Both the position numbers and the translations under genes were made by a program. Positions 42,428 to 50,751 of a stretch of DNA of 64,000 nucleotides are shown here, one piece after another. Position 1 is the stretch's first letter. Every line of letters begins with the position of its first letter. The notes below the pieces were generated by a model, which did no database searches, was not told the DNA's origin, and saw only the letters and a program-made list of their open reading frames with translations. This DNA is from an uncultured Opitutia bacterium (GTDB taxonomy: Bacteria; Verrucomicrobiota; Verrucomicrobiia; Opitutales; Opitutaceae): contig CAIPAH010000024.1 of NCBI GenBank assembly GCA_903862955.1, positions 124,001-188,000 of the forward strand. Direction: 5' to 3'.

Positions 42428-43231
42428 CTAGCGGCGCGTGCCCGCCACCAGGTCGGCGGCGACGGTGGCGAGCCGGGCGATCATCGTGGCCGGCGCCCCG
42501 AGATTTTCGCGGATGCAATTGACCAGCGCGCTGCCGACCACGACGCCGTCGGCGTCCGCCGCCACCTGCGCCACCTGCGCCCGGGTCGAAATGCCAAAGC
42601 CCACCGCCACCGGCAGCTGGGTCCGGGCCCGGATGCGGGCCACTGCCGAGGGAATGTTCGCCGCGGAGTCCGCCCTCACGCCGGTGACGCCCTCGCGCGA
42701 AACATAGTAAATGAAACCCGTGGTTGCCGCCGCGATGGTCGCGATGCGCGCGTCGGGCGTGGTGGGCGCGACGATAAAAACCGTGTCGAGCCCGTGCTTT
42801 TTCGCCGCCGCCTGGACCTCGCCGGATTCCTCGGGGGGCAGATCCAGCGTCAGCATGCCATTGACCCCGGCTTCGTGCGCGGCGCGGATGTAGGCATCGA
42901 CGCCATTGGCAAACACGAGGTTGTAATAGGTGTAGAACACGATGGGCGCCGCGGGAAATTCCGCGCGCAGCCGGCGGACGAGTTCGAAGACCTTCGCGGC
43001 GTTCATGCCACTCTCCAGGGCGCGCTGGGCCGCGAGCTGGTTGGTCAGGCCGTCAGCGAGCGGGTCGGAGAACGGCACGCCGAGTTCCAGGATGTCCACC
43101 CCGGCGTTGAGCAGCGTGCGGCCCACGGCCAGCGACGTGTCAAAATCCGGATCGCCCGCGCAAATGTAGCCGATGAAGGCGGCGCGGTTTTGGGCCTTGG
43201 CGCGGGCGAATGCGGAGGCGAGGCGGGACAT
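42428..43231 (-). CDS. trpA: Tryptophan synthase alpha chain
   Basis: The 267-residue protein has the TrpA pattern. FIGYICAGDPDFDTSLAV is followed by the catalytic Glu and Asp in ILELGVPFSDPLADG; LTLDLPPEESGE, IVAPTTPDARI, GFIYYVSREGVTG and VAVGFGIST then follow. It splits indole-3-glycerol phosphate and passes indole to TrpB. No trpB is adjacent, so the trp genes are dispersed in this genome. ATG 43231 gives the normal length; a longer frame exists upstream. Confidence 0.96.
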   Translation of the reverse strand: MSRLASAFARAKAQNRAAFIGYICAGDPDFDTSLAVGRTLLNAGVDILELGVPFSDPLADGLTNQLAAQRALESGMNAAKVFELVRRLRAEFPAAPIVFYTYYNLVFANGVDAYIRAAHEAGVNGMLTLDLPPEESGEVQAAAKKHGLDTVFIVAPTTPDARIATIAAATTGFIYYVSREGVTGVRADSAANIPSAVARIRARTQLPVAVGFGISTRAQVAQVAADADGVVVGSALVNCIRENLGAPATMIARLATVAADLVAGTRR

Positions 43232-43280
43232 GGGAGCGGTCAACTCAAGGGCAAACCCGGCGCGGTGCAACGGTGGTTTT

Positions 43281-43362
43281 CAACCGCGAATGGACGCGAA
43301 TCCCGAGGAATTCCCGCAGCGCCGGTTCGGAATTCGCGTCCATTCGCGTCCATTCGCGGTTG
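43281..43362. repeat. 21-bp perfect inverted repeat (cgcgaatggacgcgaat family)
   Basis: Positions 43281-43301 and 43342-43362 are exact reverse complements over 21 bases. The word attcgcgtcc occurs twice in tandem at the right arm (43332 and 43342). It lies between trpA and the downstream exonuclease-family gene, both on the minus strand, and could slow or stop transcription between them. Confidence 0.85.
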
Positions 43363-43375
43363 ATCCCCGCTCCGC

Positions 43376-44149
43376 TCACGCCAGGTCGAATTCAACCAGC
43401 ACCGGCCGGTGGTCGGAGAGGATGGCCCGCACGACCTCGCTGTGCACGGATTCGCAGGCGGGAGGGAGCAGCACGAAATCGAGCATCCGCTGCGGCAGCG
43501 GCGAAGGGAACGTGCGGCCATTCACGGGGTGCAGCGCGTAGTCCGCGTAATCCGAGAGGTGGCTGAGCAGCGCGGCGGTGGCGTCGGGGCTGTGGCCGGG
43601 ATTGTTGAAGTCGCCGCAGATGATCGGCGGCAGGTCCCAGAAGGCGCCGCGTTCCCGGAGTTTTTCGCGCAACCATGCCAGCAGCCGGCCGATCTGGCGG
43701 ATGCGGTGTTCACGCGAGCTGAAATGCAGGTGGAGATTGACGACCGGCACGAGCCGGCCGCCGACATCGAGCTCGACGAACAGGAACCCCTTCTCGCCCA
43801 CGCTGCGCAGGCCGAAGACGACGGTTTCCGTCTCCCGGATGGGATGCCGGGACAGCAGGGCATTGCCGTAGCAGAGGTTGAGCAGCCCCTTGCGCCGGGT
43901 GTTGATGCCGAACACCGCGTGCGGGAAACCACAGTGCAGCTGGAGGTATTCGAGATGGTCGAAATTTCCCGCCCAGCGGGAGCACTCGTCGATCTCCTGC
44001 AGAGCCACGACGTCCGGCTGCAACTTCTCGATCAACTGCGCGATCCGGCGGAGGTTCCGGCGCAGCTTCTGGACGGATGTGAGTCCCTGGATGGGATTGA
44101 GTCCGCGCGCATGGGCGATGTTGAAGGTGACGAGGCGCAAATGCGGCAT
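43376..44149 (-). CDS. Endonuclease/exonuclease/phosphatase-family protein
   Basis: The 257-residue protein has the EEP fold motifs. LRLVTFNIAHARG opens the chain, with VVALQEIDECSR (metal-binding Glu), then LVPVVNLHLHFSS, PPIICGDFNNPGHSPD (the G-D-F-N motif) and a C-terminal AILSDHRPVLVEFDL with the S-D-H active-site triplet. Members cleave phosphodiester or phosphomonoester bonds in DNA, RNA, sphingomyelin or inositides; the substrate is not evident and no signal peptide is seen. It lies between a palindrome and the tRNA-His gene. Confidence 0.9.
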   Translation of the reverse strand: MPHLRLVTFNIAHARGLNPIQGLTSVQKLRRNLRRIAQLIEKLQPDVVALQEIDECSRWAGNFDHLEYLQLHCGFPHAVFGINTRRKGLLNLCYGNALLSRHPIRETETVVFGLRSVGEKGFLFVELDVGGRLVPVVNLHLHFSSREHRIRQIGRLLAWLREKLRERGAFWDLPPIICGDFNNPGHSPDATAALLSHLSDYADYALHPVNGRTFPSPLPQRMLDFVLLPPACESVHSEVVRAILSDHRPVLVEFDLA

Positions 44150-44195
44150 GGCAGTATGGACAGCCTAAACGCCTGCCGGAGCGCGGCAACGGCAA

Positions 44196-44250
44196 AGCCG
44201 GAAGCCAGGAGTAATCCATGGTTTGATTCCTGGCTTCTTGGCTTCCGGCT
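44196..44250 (-). terminator. Imperfect hairpin downstream of tRNA-His
   Basis: Left arm 44196-44210 (agccggaagccagga) pairs with the two parts of 44229-44250, with an 8-base bulge. It is 30 bases beyond the tRNA 3' end in minus-strand sense. Only three T residues follow, so termination would be weak, and a palindromic repeat is the alternative. Confidence 0.35.
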
Positions 44251-44279
44251 CAAAACGCACTCGCCCCAAGGGAAGAAAA

Positions 44280-44357
44280 TGGGGCGGCCAACGGGACTCG
44301 AACCCGCGACCCCTAGATTCACAATCTAGTGCTCTAACCAACTGAGCTATGACCGCC
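44280..44357 (-). tRNA. tRNA-His (anticodon GTG)
   Basis: On the minus strand the sequence folds as a cloverleaf. The acceptor GGCGGTCA pairs with TGGCCGCC as 8 bp, including the extra G-1:C73 pair specific to tRNA-His, and a 3' CCA is encoded. The D-arm is AGCTCAGTTGGTTAGAGC. The anticodon stem CTAGA/TCTAG closes the loop TTGTGAA, and the T-arm is GCGGGTTCGAGTCCCG. Anticodon GTG reads CAC and CAT. Confidence 0.96.
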
Positions 44358-44583
44358 GTAAAGAGCCGGCCAAGTTCGCGAGCCCTCCCACCCCTGTCAA
44401 TCCCTTCCTCGAAGCGGCGTTCCGACCCGCAGTTGCCGGGAGCGGCACGGGCTTCCCGCCAGTGAATTCCCCGCGGGAAGACGCCGTCTCGGGCCCGTCC
44501 GGTCACGCTTTGCGGAGCTAATGGCAAGGGATGCGCAGACTTCCCCGTGGGTTCTGCGATAGTCGGGCAACGAAAGGAACCCC

Positions 44584-44862
44584 ATGCCTGTCATCAAAAT
44601 TCATGTGGAACGCGAAGAGCTGGCCGCCATCGAGCGCCGCGCGGCTGAACTTGGAATCAAAGTCGAGGACATGGCTTATGGCGCCCTGAGCTGCTCCATG
44701 AGCCACGTGAAGGAACCGTTCTGCCGCGTGCGAATCGACGATGCCGTGCGCGACAAAGGCAAGGACCTGCCGCTCTGGAGCGACAGCGCCCGCAGCGTCA
44801 ACATCTACGAGGGCAAGGACGACGTCGCCCCCGCCCCCGGCCCCAAAGGCGGACCGCTCTGA
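44584..44862 (+). CDS. Small hypothetical protein
   Basis: The 92-residue protein begins PVIKIHVEREELAAIERRA, which looks like a beta strand and helix. A segment with two Cys (ALSCSMSHVKEPFCRV) and a Gly/Pro-rich tail (APAPGPKGGPL) follow. A Shine-Dalgarno-like GAAAGGAA lies 5-12 bases before the ATG, one of the few good ones in the window. The family is not recognised. A short DNA-binding or stress-related protein is possible but not supported. Confidence 0.6.
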   Translation: MPVIKIHVEREELAAIERRAAELGIKVEDMAYGALSCSMSHVKEPFCRVRIDDAVRDKGKDLPLWSDSARSVNIYEGKDDVAPAPGPKGGPL

Positions 44863-44908
44863 GCAGCGCCGACGGCGGCGCGCCCCTCGTCCGGCTCTTC
44901 GCCGGGCG

Positions 44909-46024
44909 TCACATGCCCATGCGCTCCCAGCCCTTGCGGCCCGGCTGGCGCGGCGGCAGGCCGAGAATCTCGCGGCCGAGGTCGACGTAATAGCGGTAAT
45001 TCTCCAGCGGCGTGCCGTTCGGAATCTGATGATCGAGGCCGAAGGCACAGCCCGAACGCATCGACGGCTGCAGCTTGTATTCCAATTCGCGGCGGATGGC
45101 GGCGCGATCAGTGCGCAGCACGTGCTTGTCGATGCCACCCAGCATCGTGAGCTTTGAGCCGTATTTCCGCCGCACCTCGACCATGTCCATCCCGGCGGCC
45201 GGCTCCATCGGGTAAATGCAGTTCGCGCCGCAATCCAGCAGTGCCTGGATCACCGGGTTGATGTTGCCGTCGGTGTCCACCTGGAAAAGCCGCGCCCCCT
45301 GCGCCCGCAGCGGCTCCCAAAGCGCGCGATAATAGGGCTGGAAATGCTCCGCAATCTGCACCGGCCCGATCAGCGGCCCGGACTTGCCGGCGAAATCCTC
45401 GTGCACGGAGAGCTGGTCAATCGTGAGGTGCTCGCAGATCGGTTCCAGCACCCGGCGGGTGGTGTCCAGCAGGGTGGCGAGGATGTCCGCCATCAGCTCC
45501 GGTTGCTCGTAATAGGCCAGGCACGCGACCTCCTCGCCCATCAGGTCGCGCGGCATGTCGAATGCCCCCGGCATGTAGGCGCGGATGAGCGCACCCTCCT
45601 CCCGCGCGCGTTTCGCCGCCTCGACTTCGGCCCAGTTGATGCGCTCGGGCGTGAACGTGTAAAACGGCTTCACCCGCAGCCAGTCGTCCATCGTCTGCAC
45701 GGGAAAATCCATCGGCAGCGCATGCGTCGCCGTCTTCTTCAGCAGCATCAGCGTGCGCCCCAAAAAATCCCGCTGCACGAGCTCGTCGTCGGTCTCCCTG
45801 ATCGTCACCGGCGCTGCGCCGCGCGGCAGCGGATAGCCGCCAAAGTCGACAATGGGCACGTAATCCCAGTCAAAGGCCGTCAGGTTGAGTTCGTCCTCCG
45901 TCGCGCCCTGCGCCCGCCATTCGTCCTCCAGCCCGATGAGCGGGCCAAACAGCTCGACAAACATCGGCCGCGGCGCGGCCCCGAAGGTCATGAGGTCAAG
46001 ATACTGTTCGCGATGAAAGCGCAT
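44909..46024 (-). CDS. Uroporphyrinogen decarboxylase (URO-D)-family protein
   Basis: The 371-residue protein has the URO-D/methyltransferase MtaA-like TIM-barrel pattern: GALIRAYMPGAFDMPRDLMG, LSVHEDFAGKSGPLIGPVQI, LFQVDTDGNINPVIQALLD, PMEPAAGMDMVEVRRKYG and LTMLGGIDKHVLR. The last of these is the G-G-I/V-D segment seen in catabolic members. It lacks the N-terminal R-x-x-x-R-Q of true HemE, so it probably belongs to the large secondary-metabolism or demethylation branch common in Planctomycetes and Verrucomicrobia. The substrate is unknown. It is divergent from the YdcF-like gene. Confidence 0.85.
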   Translation of the reverse strand: MRFHREQYLDLMTFGAAPRPMFVELFGPLIGLEDEWRAQGATEDELNLTAFDWDYVPIVDFGGYPLPRGAAPVTIRETDDELVQRDFLGRTLMLLKKTATHALPMDFPVQTMDDWLRVKPFYTFTPERINWAEVEAAKRAREEGALIRAYMPGAFDMPRDLMGEEVACLAYYEQPELMADILATLLDTTRRVLEPICEHLTIDQLSVHEDFAGKSGPLIGPVQIAEHFQPYYRALWEPLRAQGARLFQVDTDGNINPVIQALLDCGANCIYPMEPAAGMDMVEVRRKYGSKLTMLGGIDKHVLRTDRAAIRRELEYKLQPSMRSGCAFGLDHQIPNGTPLENYRYYVDLGREILGLPPRQPGRKGWERMGM

Positions 46025-46117
46025 GCGGGAAGTTCACTTGTCTACGGACGGAACAGTCTCTTCATGGGGTAAGCGTTTTGAGCGAAACCCCGTCGTCTGC
46101 CGTTTGAAAGACCCAAC

Positions 46118-46909
46118 ATGCTCTTCTGGTTAAAGAAAGCCGTCTCCTACTGGCTGATGCCGTTGCCCTTATGCCTCGCGCTGATGGTCGCGGGGCTGCT
46201 GCTGCTGCGGTCGACGCGCTGGCCCAAGGCCGGCCGGCGGTTGCTGATCACCGGTGCGCTGCTGCTGCTGGTCCTGAGCAACAAGCAGGTCGGCGTGGCG
46301 CTGCTTCGCCCGCTCGAAGCGAGCTTTCCCGCGTTGCCCGAATTCGGCCCCGCTTCGCCTGTGCCGACCCGCCTCGCCGCTTGCCAGGCCATCGTCGTGC
46401 TCGGCGGAGGGCACTCGGACCAGGCCGGCCTCTCCGCACTTGCCCAGCTCAGCCCCTCAGCCTTGTCCCGGCTCGCCGAGGGCGTGCGCCTCGCGCGGGT
46501 GTGCCCCAGCGCGACGCTGATCGTGTCCGGCCCGGCGATGGGCGACGGCGCGACCCACGCCTCGGTCTTGGCGGCTGCGGCGGTGGCGCTGGGCGTCGAC
46601 CCGCGACGGATTGTCCAAATCGACACGGCCCGCGACACCGACGACGAGGTGCAGGAGATTCGTCGCCGTCTGGGCACTTCGACGCCCTTCGCGCTGGTCA
46701 CGTCCGCCTGGCACATGCCACGGGCCATGGGCCTGATGCACCGGGCCGGCCTCGACCCCCTGCCCTGCCCGGCGGATTTCGTTTCGCGGTCGAGCGCCCA
46801 CCTGCACTTCGGCGACTGGTTGTGCGATTTATCCGGCCTCCAGCAGAGCACATGGGCGATTTATGAGCACCTCGGCACCGCATGGGCGCAACTGCAGGGC
46901 AAGATCTAG
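46118..46909 (+). CDS. YdcF/ElyC-like membrane protein
   Basis: The 263-residue protein has two N-terminal membrane helices (about 14-30 and 41-56). A DUF218 domain (about 88-250) follows, with AIVVLGGGHSDQAGLSALA, RLAEGVRLARVCPSATLIVSG, ARDTDDEVQEIRRRLG and ALVTSAWHMPRAMGLMHRAG; the last includes the family S-x-x-x-H-x-x-R. ElyC is linked to envelope integrity and lipid-carrier metabolism, and this layout matches it. It lies 68 bases before the phosphate DUF47 gene but may be independent. Confidence 0.88.
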   Translation: MLFWLKKAVSYWLMPLPLCLALMVAGLLLLRSTRWPKAGRRLLITGALLLLVLSNKQVGVALLRPLEASFPALPEFGPASPVPTRLAACQAIVVLGGGHSDQAGLSALAQLSPSALSRLAEGVRLARVCPSATLIVSGPAMGDGATHASVLAAAAVALGVDPRRIVQIDTARDTDDEVQEIRRRLGTSTPFALVTSAWHMPRAMGLMHRAGLDPLPCPADFVSRSSAHLHFGDWLCDLSGLQQSTWAIYEHLGTAWAQLQGKI

Positions 46910-46977
46910 GCGGGACGGCCCCGCAAGGTTTTTGCCTCGCCAATACCCTCTCCCGCGTTACCCCAATCAACCTTCCC

Positions 46978-47619
46978 ATGATCTCCTGGCTTAAGAAAAT
47001 TTTCGGCAGAGAGGAAAAGTTCTTCGACCTCCTGGAGGCGGGCGCGCAGGAGGCCAAGACGAGCGTCAACCTGCTCGCCAGCTACCTGCACACCCTCAGC
47101 GCGGGCGGCCCGCCGGCCAATCTCGATGACTTCGTGCAGTCCCGCCGCAAGGAGAAGCGCATCCGCCACGAGATGACCGAGCAGCTCAGCCGCACGTTCG
47201 TCACGCCCCTCGAACGCGAGGACATCGAGTCGCTGTCGTTCGCGCTCTACCGCATTCCCAAGGCCGTGGAGAAGATCGTCGAGCGGCTGTCGATTTACCC
47301 GGGGCGCGTGCCCCACGCCGCGTTCCAGCGCCAGGCCGACCTGCTCAACCTCGCCGCCGACGCCGTCATGTTCATGGTGAAGGAATTGCGGGGCGGCACG
47401 CACATCGAGAAGATCCGCGAGGCCAACGACCGACTGCAATATGCCGAGGGCGAGGCCGACAAGGTGATGCTCACGCTGCTCAAGGACCTCTACCACGGGC
47501 CCTACGACGCCAAGGAACTCGTCATTCTCCAGGAAATCTACGAGATGGTGGAACAAGCCGTCGACCGTTGCCGCAACGCCGGCAACATCGTCGTCCAGAT
47601 CGTGCTGAAGAATTCCTGA
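46978..47619 (+). CDS. DUF47-family (PhoU-like) accessory protein of the PiT transporter
   Basis: The 213-residue protein begins MISWLKKIFGREEKFFDLL. It has the all-helical DUF47 pattern (NLLASYLHTLSAGG, TPLEREDIESLSFALYRIPKAVEKIVE, LQEIYEMVEQAVDRCRNAGNIV). Proteins of this group bind metal, resemble PhoU and are generally encoded next to PiT transporters, where they regulate uptake. Here the stop is 16 bases before the PiT start, which fits an operon. ATG 46978 is chosen on family alignment over a longer frame. Confidence 0.92.
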   Translation: MISWLKKIFGREEKFFDLLEAGAQEAKTSVNLLASYLHTLSAGGPPANLDDFVQSRRKEKRIRHEMTEQLSRTFVTPLEREDIESLSFALYRIPKAVEKIVERLSIYPGRVPHAAFQRQADLLNLAADAVMFMVKELRGGTHIEKIREANDRLQYAEGEADKVMLTLLKDLYHGPYDAKELVILQEIYEMVEQAVDRCRNAGNIVVQIVLKNS

Positions 47620-47635
47620 GCCGGGCGCCGCCGTC

Positions 47636-48703
47636 ATGACGCTCTTCCTGCTGGTACTGCTGGCCGCCCTGGTTTTCGAGTATATCAACGGCTTTCACGA
47701 CACGGCCAACGCCATCGCGACGGTCGTCTCGACCAAGGTCCTTTCGCCACGCGCCGCGATCGTGTGGGCCGCGGGTTGGAATCTGGTCGGCGCCCTGGCC
47801 GGCACGGCCGTCGCCAAGACCATCAGCGGCGGCCTGGTTGACGCGCATGCAGTCAACATGCTCACGGTGCTCTGCGCCCTGCTTTCCGCCATCATCTGGG
47901 GCCTCGTCACCTGGTGGCTGGGCCTGCCCTCCAGTTCCAGCCACGCGCTGATTGGCGGCCTGTGCGGCGCCGCCCTGGCCACCGCCGAGGGCAATTGGAG
48001 CGTCTTGATCTGGACGGGCCTCGACAAGCATGGTTCCGCCATCGGCCTCTGGCCCAAGGTCGTGCTGCCGATGGTCAGCTCGCCGTTGCTCGGTTTCGTC
48101 GGCGGCGCGGCGCTCATGGGCTTCCTTACAGTCGTGCTGCAGAAATTCACGCCGCGAACGGTGAATCTCGTCTTCGGCAAGGCGCAGCTGCTCAGCGCCG
48201 GCTTCATGGGTTTCGGCCACGGTTCCAACGACGCCCAGAAGACCATGGGCATCATCACCCTCGCGCTCTTCACCGGCACCACGTCCGGCGCCTTCAACCA
48301 TCTCCCCGGCTGGGCCTCCTTCCTTCGCATCCCCGAATTCAAGGAAATCCCCCTCTGGGTCGTGCTCACCTGCGCTCTGACGATGGCGGCCGGCACCGCT
48401 GCCGGCGGCTGGCGGATCATTCGCACGATGGGCCACAAGATGGTCAAGATGCAGCCCGTGCACGGCTTCGCCGCTGAAACCACCGCCGCGATCATCATCC
48501 ACACGGCTTCCACGTATGGCGTGCCGGTTTCAACGACCCACGTCATCGCCACGTCCATCATGGGTGTCGGCGCGATGAAGCGCTTCAGCCTGGTAAAATG
48601 GGGCCTCGTCGGCCGCATCGTCTGGGCCTGGGTCCTCACCCTGCCGCTGACCGGCCTGCTCGGTTACGGTCTCGTCCGCCTGCTACACGCGCTCGGCGCG
48701 TAG
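47636..48703 (+). CDS. Low-affinity inorganic phosphate transporter, PiT family
   Basis: The 355-residue protein is a PiT/SLC20 permease with about ten membrane helices. It has both inverted-repeat signatures, EYINGFHDTANAIATVVST near the N-terminus and GHGSNDAQKTMGIITLAL in the second half. The serine-rich GLPSSSSHALIGGLCGA and its mirror GVPVSTTHVIATSIMG are also present. It imports phosphate (probably as metal phosphate) with protons at the inner membrane. Its role overlaps with the Pst system encoded about 4 kb away, and it is probably co-transcribed with the DUF47 gene. Confidence 0.94.
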   Translation: MTLFLLVLLAALVFEYINGFHDTANAIATVVSTKVLSPRAAIVWAAGWNLVGALAGTAVAKTISGGLVDAHAVNMLTVLCALLSAIIWGLVTWWLGLPSSSSHALIGGLCGAALATAEGNWSVLIWTGLDKHGSAIGLWPKVVLPMVSSPLLGFVGGAALMGFLTVVLQKFTPRTVNLVFGKAQLLSAGFMGFGHGSNDAQKTMGIITLALFTGTTSGAFNHLPGWASFLRIPEFKEIPLWVVLTCALTMAAGTAAGGWRIIRTMGHKMVKMQPVHGFAAETTAAIIIHTASTYGVPVSTTHVIATSIMGVGAMKRFSLVKWGLVGRIVWAWVLTLPLTGLLGYGLVRLLHALGA

Positions 48704-48721
48704 CCCGCGCGCGGCGCGGGC

Positions 48722-48870
48722 AGGGCGTCGCTGACCCGCCATCCGCGGTTTGTCATTCTGAGCATAGCGAAGAATCCAGTGGGAGTTCGCCGCGAGCTTC
48801 GATGCCATCAAAGTGGATTCTTCACTTCGTTCAGAATGACAACCAACTCGGGGTCAGCGACCCCGCCCTA
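48722..48870. repeat. Nested double palindrome (MITE/BIME-like)
   Basis: The outer arms (48722-48738 and about 48849-48870: agggcgtcgctgacccg against cggggtcagcgacc...ccct) surround an inner pair. The inner arms are gtcattctgagcatagcg at 48752 and its near complement ending at 48840 (about 80% over 29 bases). The inner word gtcattctga resembles a repeat common in several phyla. The element fills the gap between the convergent PiT and phoR genes. Confidence 0.8.
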
Positions 48871-48872
48871 CA

Positions 48873-50051
48873 TCAGACCGCCTGCAGCGTGAAATAGAAG
48901 GCCGTGCCCTGGCCCGGCTCACTTTCCACGCGGACTTCCCCACCGTGGCCTTGGACGGCGTGCTTCACGATCGCCAAGCCCAGCCCGGTGCCGCCCTGCT
49001 CGCGGGAACGCGCCTTGTCCACGCGGTAAAACCGCTCGAAGACCCGCGCCAGCGCCTCGCGCGGGATGCCAGGGCCATCATCGCGCACGCAAACTTCGAT
49101 GCGGCCGTTGCCGAGCGCGCGCGCGCTCACCGTGAGCACGCCGCCCACCCGGCCGTATTTGATGCCGTTGTCTATGAGGTTGGAGAACACTTGCCGCAAG
49201 CGGTCGGGATCGGCCGACGCGACGAGGCCGTCGGCAATCGCGTTCTCCAACCGGACTTCCCGGGCCGCCGCGCGCTTGGCAAGGTCGTCAAAAACTTCCT
49301 GCACCGCCACGCGCAGCGGCGCGGGCTGGAGATGCAGCACGAGCCGGCCGGAATCGAGCTTCGCCAGCAGGAGCAAGTCGTCGATGAGCAGCGTCAGCCG
49401 GTCGGCATGGCGGTCGATGATCTGCAGCAGACGGTCCAGTGCGGCGGGGTCGGACTTGGTCCCGTCCAGCAGCGTCTCCGCGGCACCCTTGATCAGCGAG
49501 AGCGGCGTGCGCAGCTCATGGCTCACGTTGGCCACGAATTCCTGGCGGGCGCCCTCGAGTTCGCGCATCCGCGTCAGGTCGTGAAACACCAGCATCGCTC
49601 CCGTGGTGGCACCCGCGGCGTCGCGCAGGGCAATGGCGTTCACCTGCAGCACCCGGGGCGGAACGCCTTCAAGCTGCAGCTCATGGTCCAGGATCGCCGG
49701 CTCTGTCTGCAGGCGCGCGGCAAGCGCGGCGACTTCGTGATGCCGGATCGCCTCGAGCAAGGTGCCGCCGATCATCTGCCGCGAAAAACCGAAAAGCGTC
49801 TCCGCTGCGCGGTTCGCCAGGGCGATGCGGCCGTTCATGTCCAACACCACCAGACCATCGAGCATGCTGTCCAACAACGTTTCCAGCCGGCGCTGGTCCG
49901 CCTCGAGCTGCTCCACGTGACGCTGGCGCAGCGCGTCCAAGTCGCGGCGGTGCTGCGCGGCATCCTCCGTGCGCTGCCGGCGGACATGCCACCAGGCAGC
50001 GAGGGCGGCGGCGGCGAGCAGGACGAGGAAAAGGGTCACGACAGGCAGCAA
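48873..50051 (-). CDS. phoR: Phosphate-regulon sensor histidine kinase
   Basis: The 392-residue protein (TTG 50051; GTG 50039 is an alternative) has one N-terminal membrane helix and a short coiled linker. A PAS domain follows (LDSMLDGLVVLDMNGRIALANRAAETLFG). The kinase core has the H-box FVANVSHELRTPL, N-box NLIDNGIKYG and G-boxes DDGPGIP and GGTGLGLAIVKHAV. This matches PhoR, which phosphorylates PhoB when phosphate is short and is held in check by PstSCAB-PhoU. Its position right after phoB in the pst run supports the name. Start codons are weak; a longer frame overlapping phoB by 68 bases is unlikely. Confidence 0.88.
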   Translation of the reverse strand: MLPVVTLFLVLLAAAALAAWWHVRRQRTEDAAQHRRDLDALRQRHVEQLEADQRRLETLLDSMLDGLVVLDMNGRIALANRAAETLFGFSRQMIGGTLLEAIRHHEVAALAARLQTEPAILDHELQLEGVPPRVLQVNAIALRDAAGATTGAMLVFHDLTRMRELEGARQEFVANVSHELRTPLSLIKGAAETLLDGTKSDPAALDRLLQIIDRHADRLTLLIDDLLLLAKLDSGRLVLHLQPAPLRVAVQEVFDDLAKRAAAREVRLENAIADGLVASADPDRLRQVFSNLIDNGIKYGRVGGVLTVSARALGNGRIEVCVRDDGPGIPREALARVFERFYRVDKARSREQGGTGLGLAIVKHAVQGHGGEVRVESEPGQGTAFYFTLQAV

Positions 50052-50064
50052 GGATGCCCGGTGG

Positions 50065-50751
50065 TCACGAGTCAGCCTTGAAACGGTAGCCCACGCCGCG
50101 GATCGTTTCCAAGTATTCCGCCGCGGGTCCAATTTTCTCCCGCAGCCGGCGCATGTGGGTGTCCACGGTGCGCGTATCGATCGCCGTCTCGTAGCCCCAC
50201 ACGTCCTGCAGCAGGCGCTCGCGCGACTGCACGCGCCCGCGCCGCCGGGCCAGCAGGGCCAGCAGGTTGAATTCCGTCGCCGTCAGCGTCACCGCCTCGC
50301 CCGAGACGTGCGCGGCATGGCGGGGAATGTCGATCTCGAGAACGCCGATGCGCAGTTGGTCGCCGGGCTCGTCGCCGCCCTTGGCGCGCTTCAGCAGCTT
50401 GCGGATGCGGAGGACGAGTTCGCGCGGGCTGTAGGGCTTCGTCACGTAGTCGTCCGCGCCGAGTTCGAGTCCCACCACGCGGTCCATCTCGGCGGCCTTG
50501 GCCGTGAGCATCAGCACGGGGATGCTGGCGGTGGCGGGATCGCGGCGCATGAGCTTGCACACCTCGAGGCCGTCCAGCTCGGGCAGCATGAGGTCGAGCA
50601 CCACGAGGTCGGGCCGTTCCGCGCGGATGGCGGCGAGGGCTTTCAAGCCGTCGGAGGCAAAGATCGGGGAAAAGCCGGCCTCGCGCAGCTTGAAGCCGAG
50701 CACTTCCAGGGCATCCAGTTCATCGTCAACAACCAGGATCTTAGGCTTCAT
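50065..50751 (-). CDS. phoB: Phosphate-regulon response regulator
   Basis: The 228-residue protein is an OmpR/PhoB-type regulator. The receiver domain (about 3-120) has DDELDALEVLG, the phospho-Asp in VVLDLMLPELDGLEV and LGADDYVTKPYSPRELVLRI. The DNA-binding winged helix (about 135-225) has VTLTATEFNLLALLARRRGRVQ and IDTRTVDTHMRRLREKIG. It should activate the pst, pho and porin genes under phosphate limitation. ATG 50751 lies inside the 3' end of phoU with an 11-base overlap, and the phoR start follows 13 bases after the stop. Confidence 0.92.
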   Translation of the reverse strand: MKPKILVVDDELDALEVLGFKLREAGFSPIFASDGLKALAAIRAERPDLVVLDLMLPELDGLEVCKLMRRDPATASIPVLMLTAKAAEMDRVVGLELGADDYVTKPYSPRELVLRIRKLLKRAKGGDEPGDQLRIGVLEIDIPRHAAHVSGEAVTLTATEFNLLALLARRRGRVQSRERLLQDVWGYETAIDTRTVDTHMRRLREKIGPAAEYLETIRGVGYRFKADS

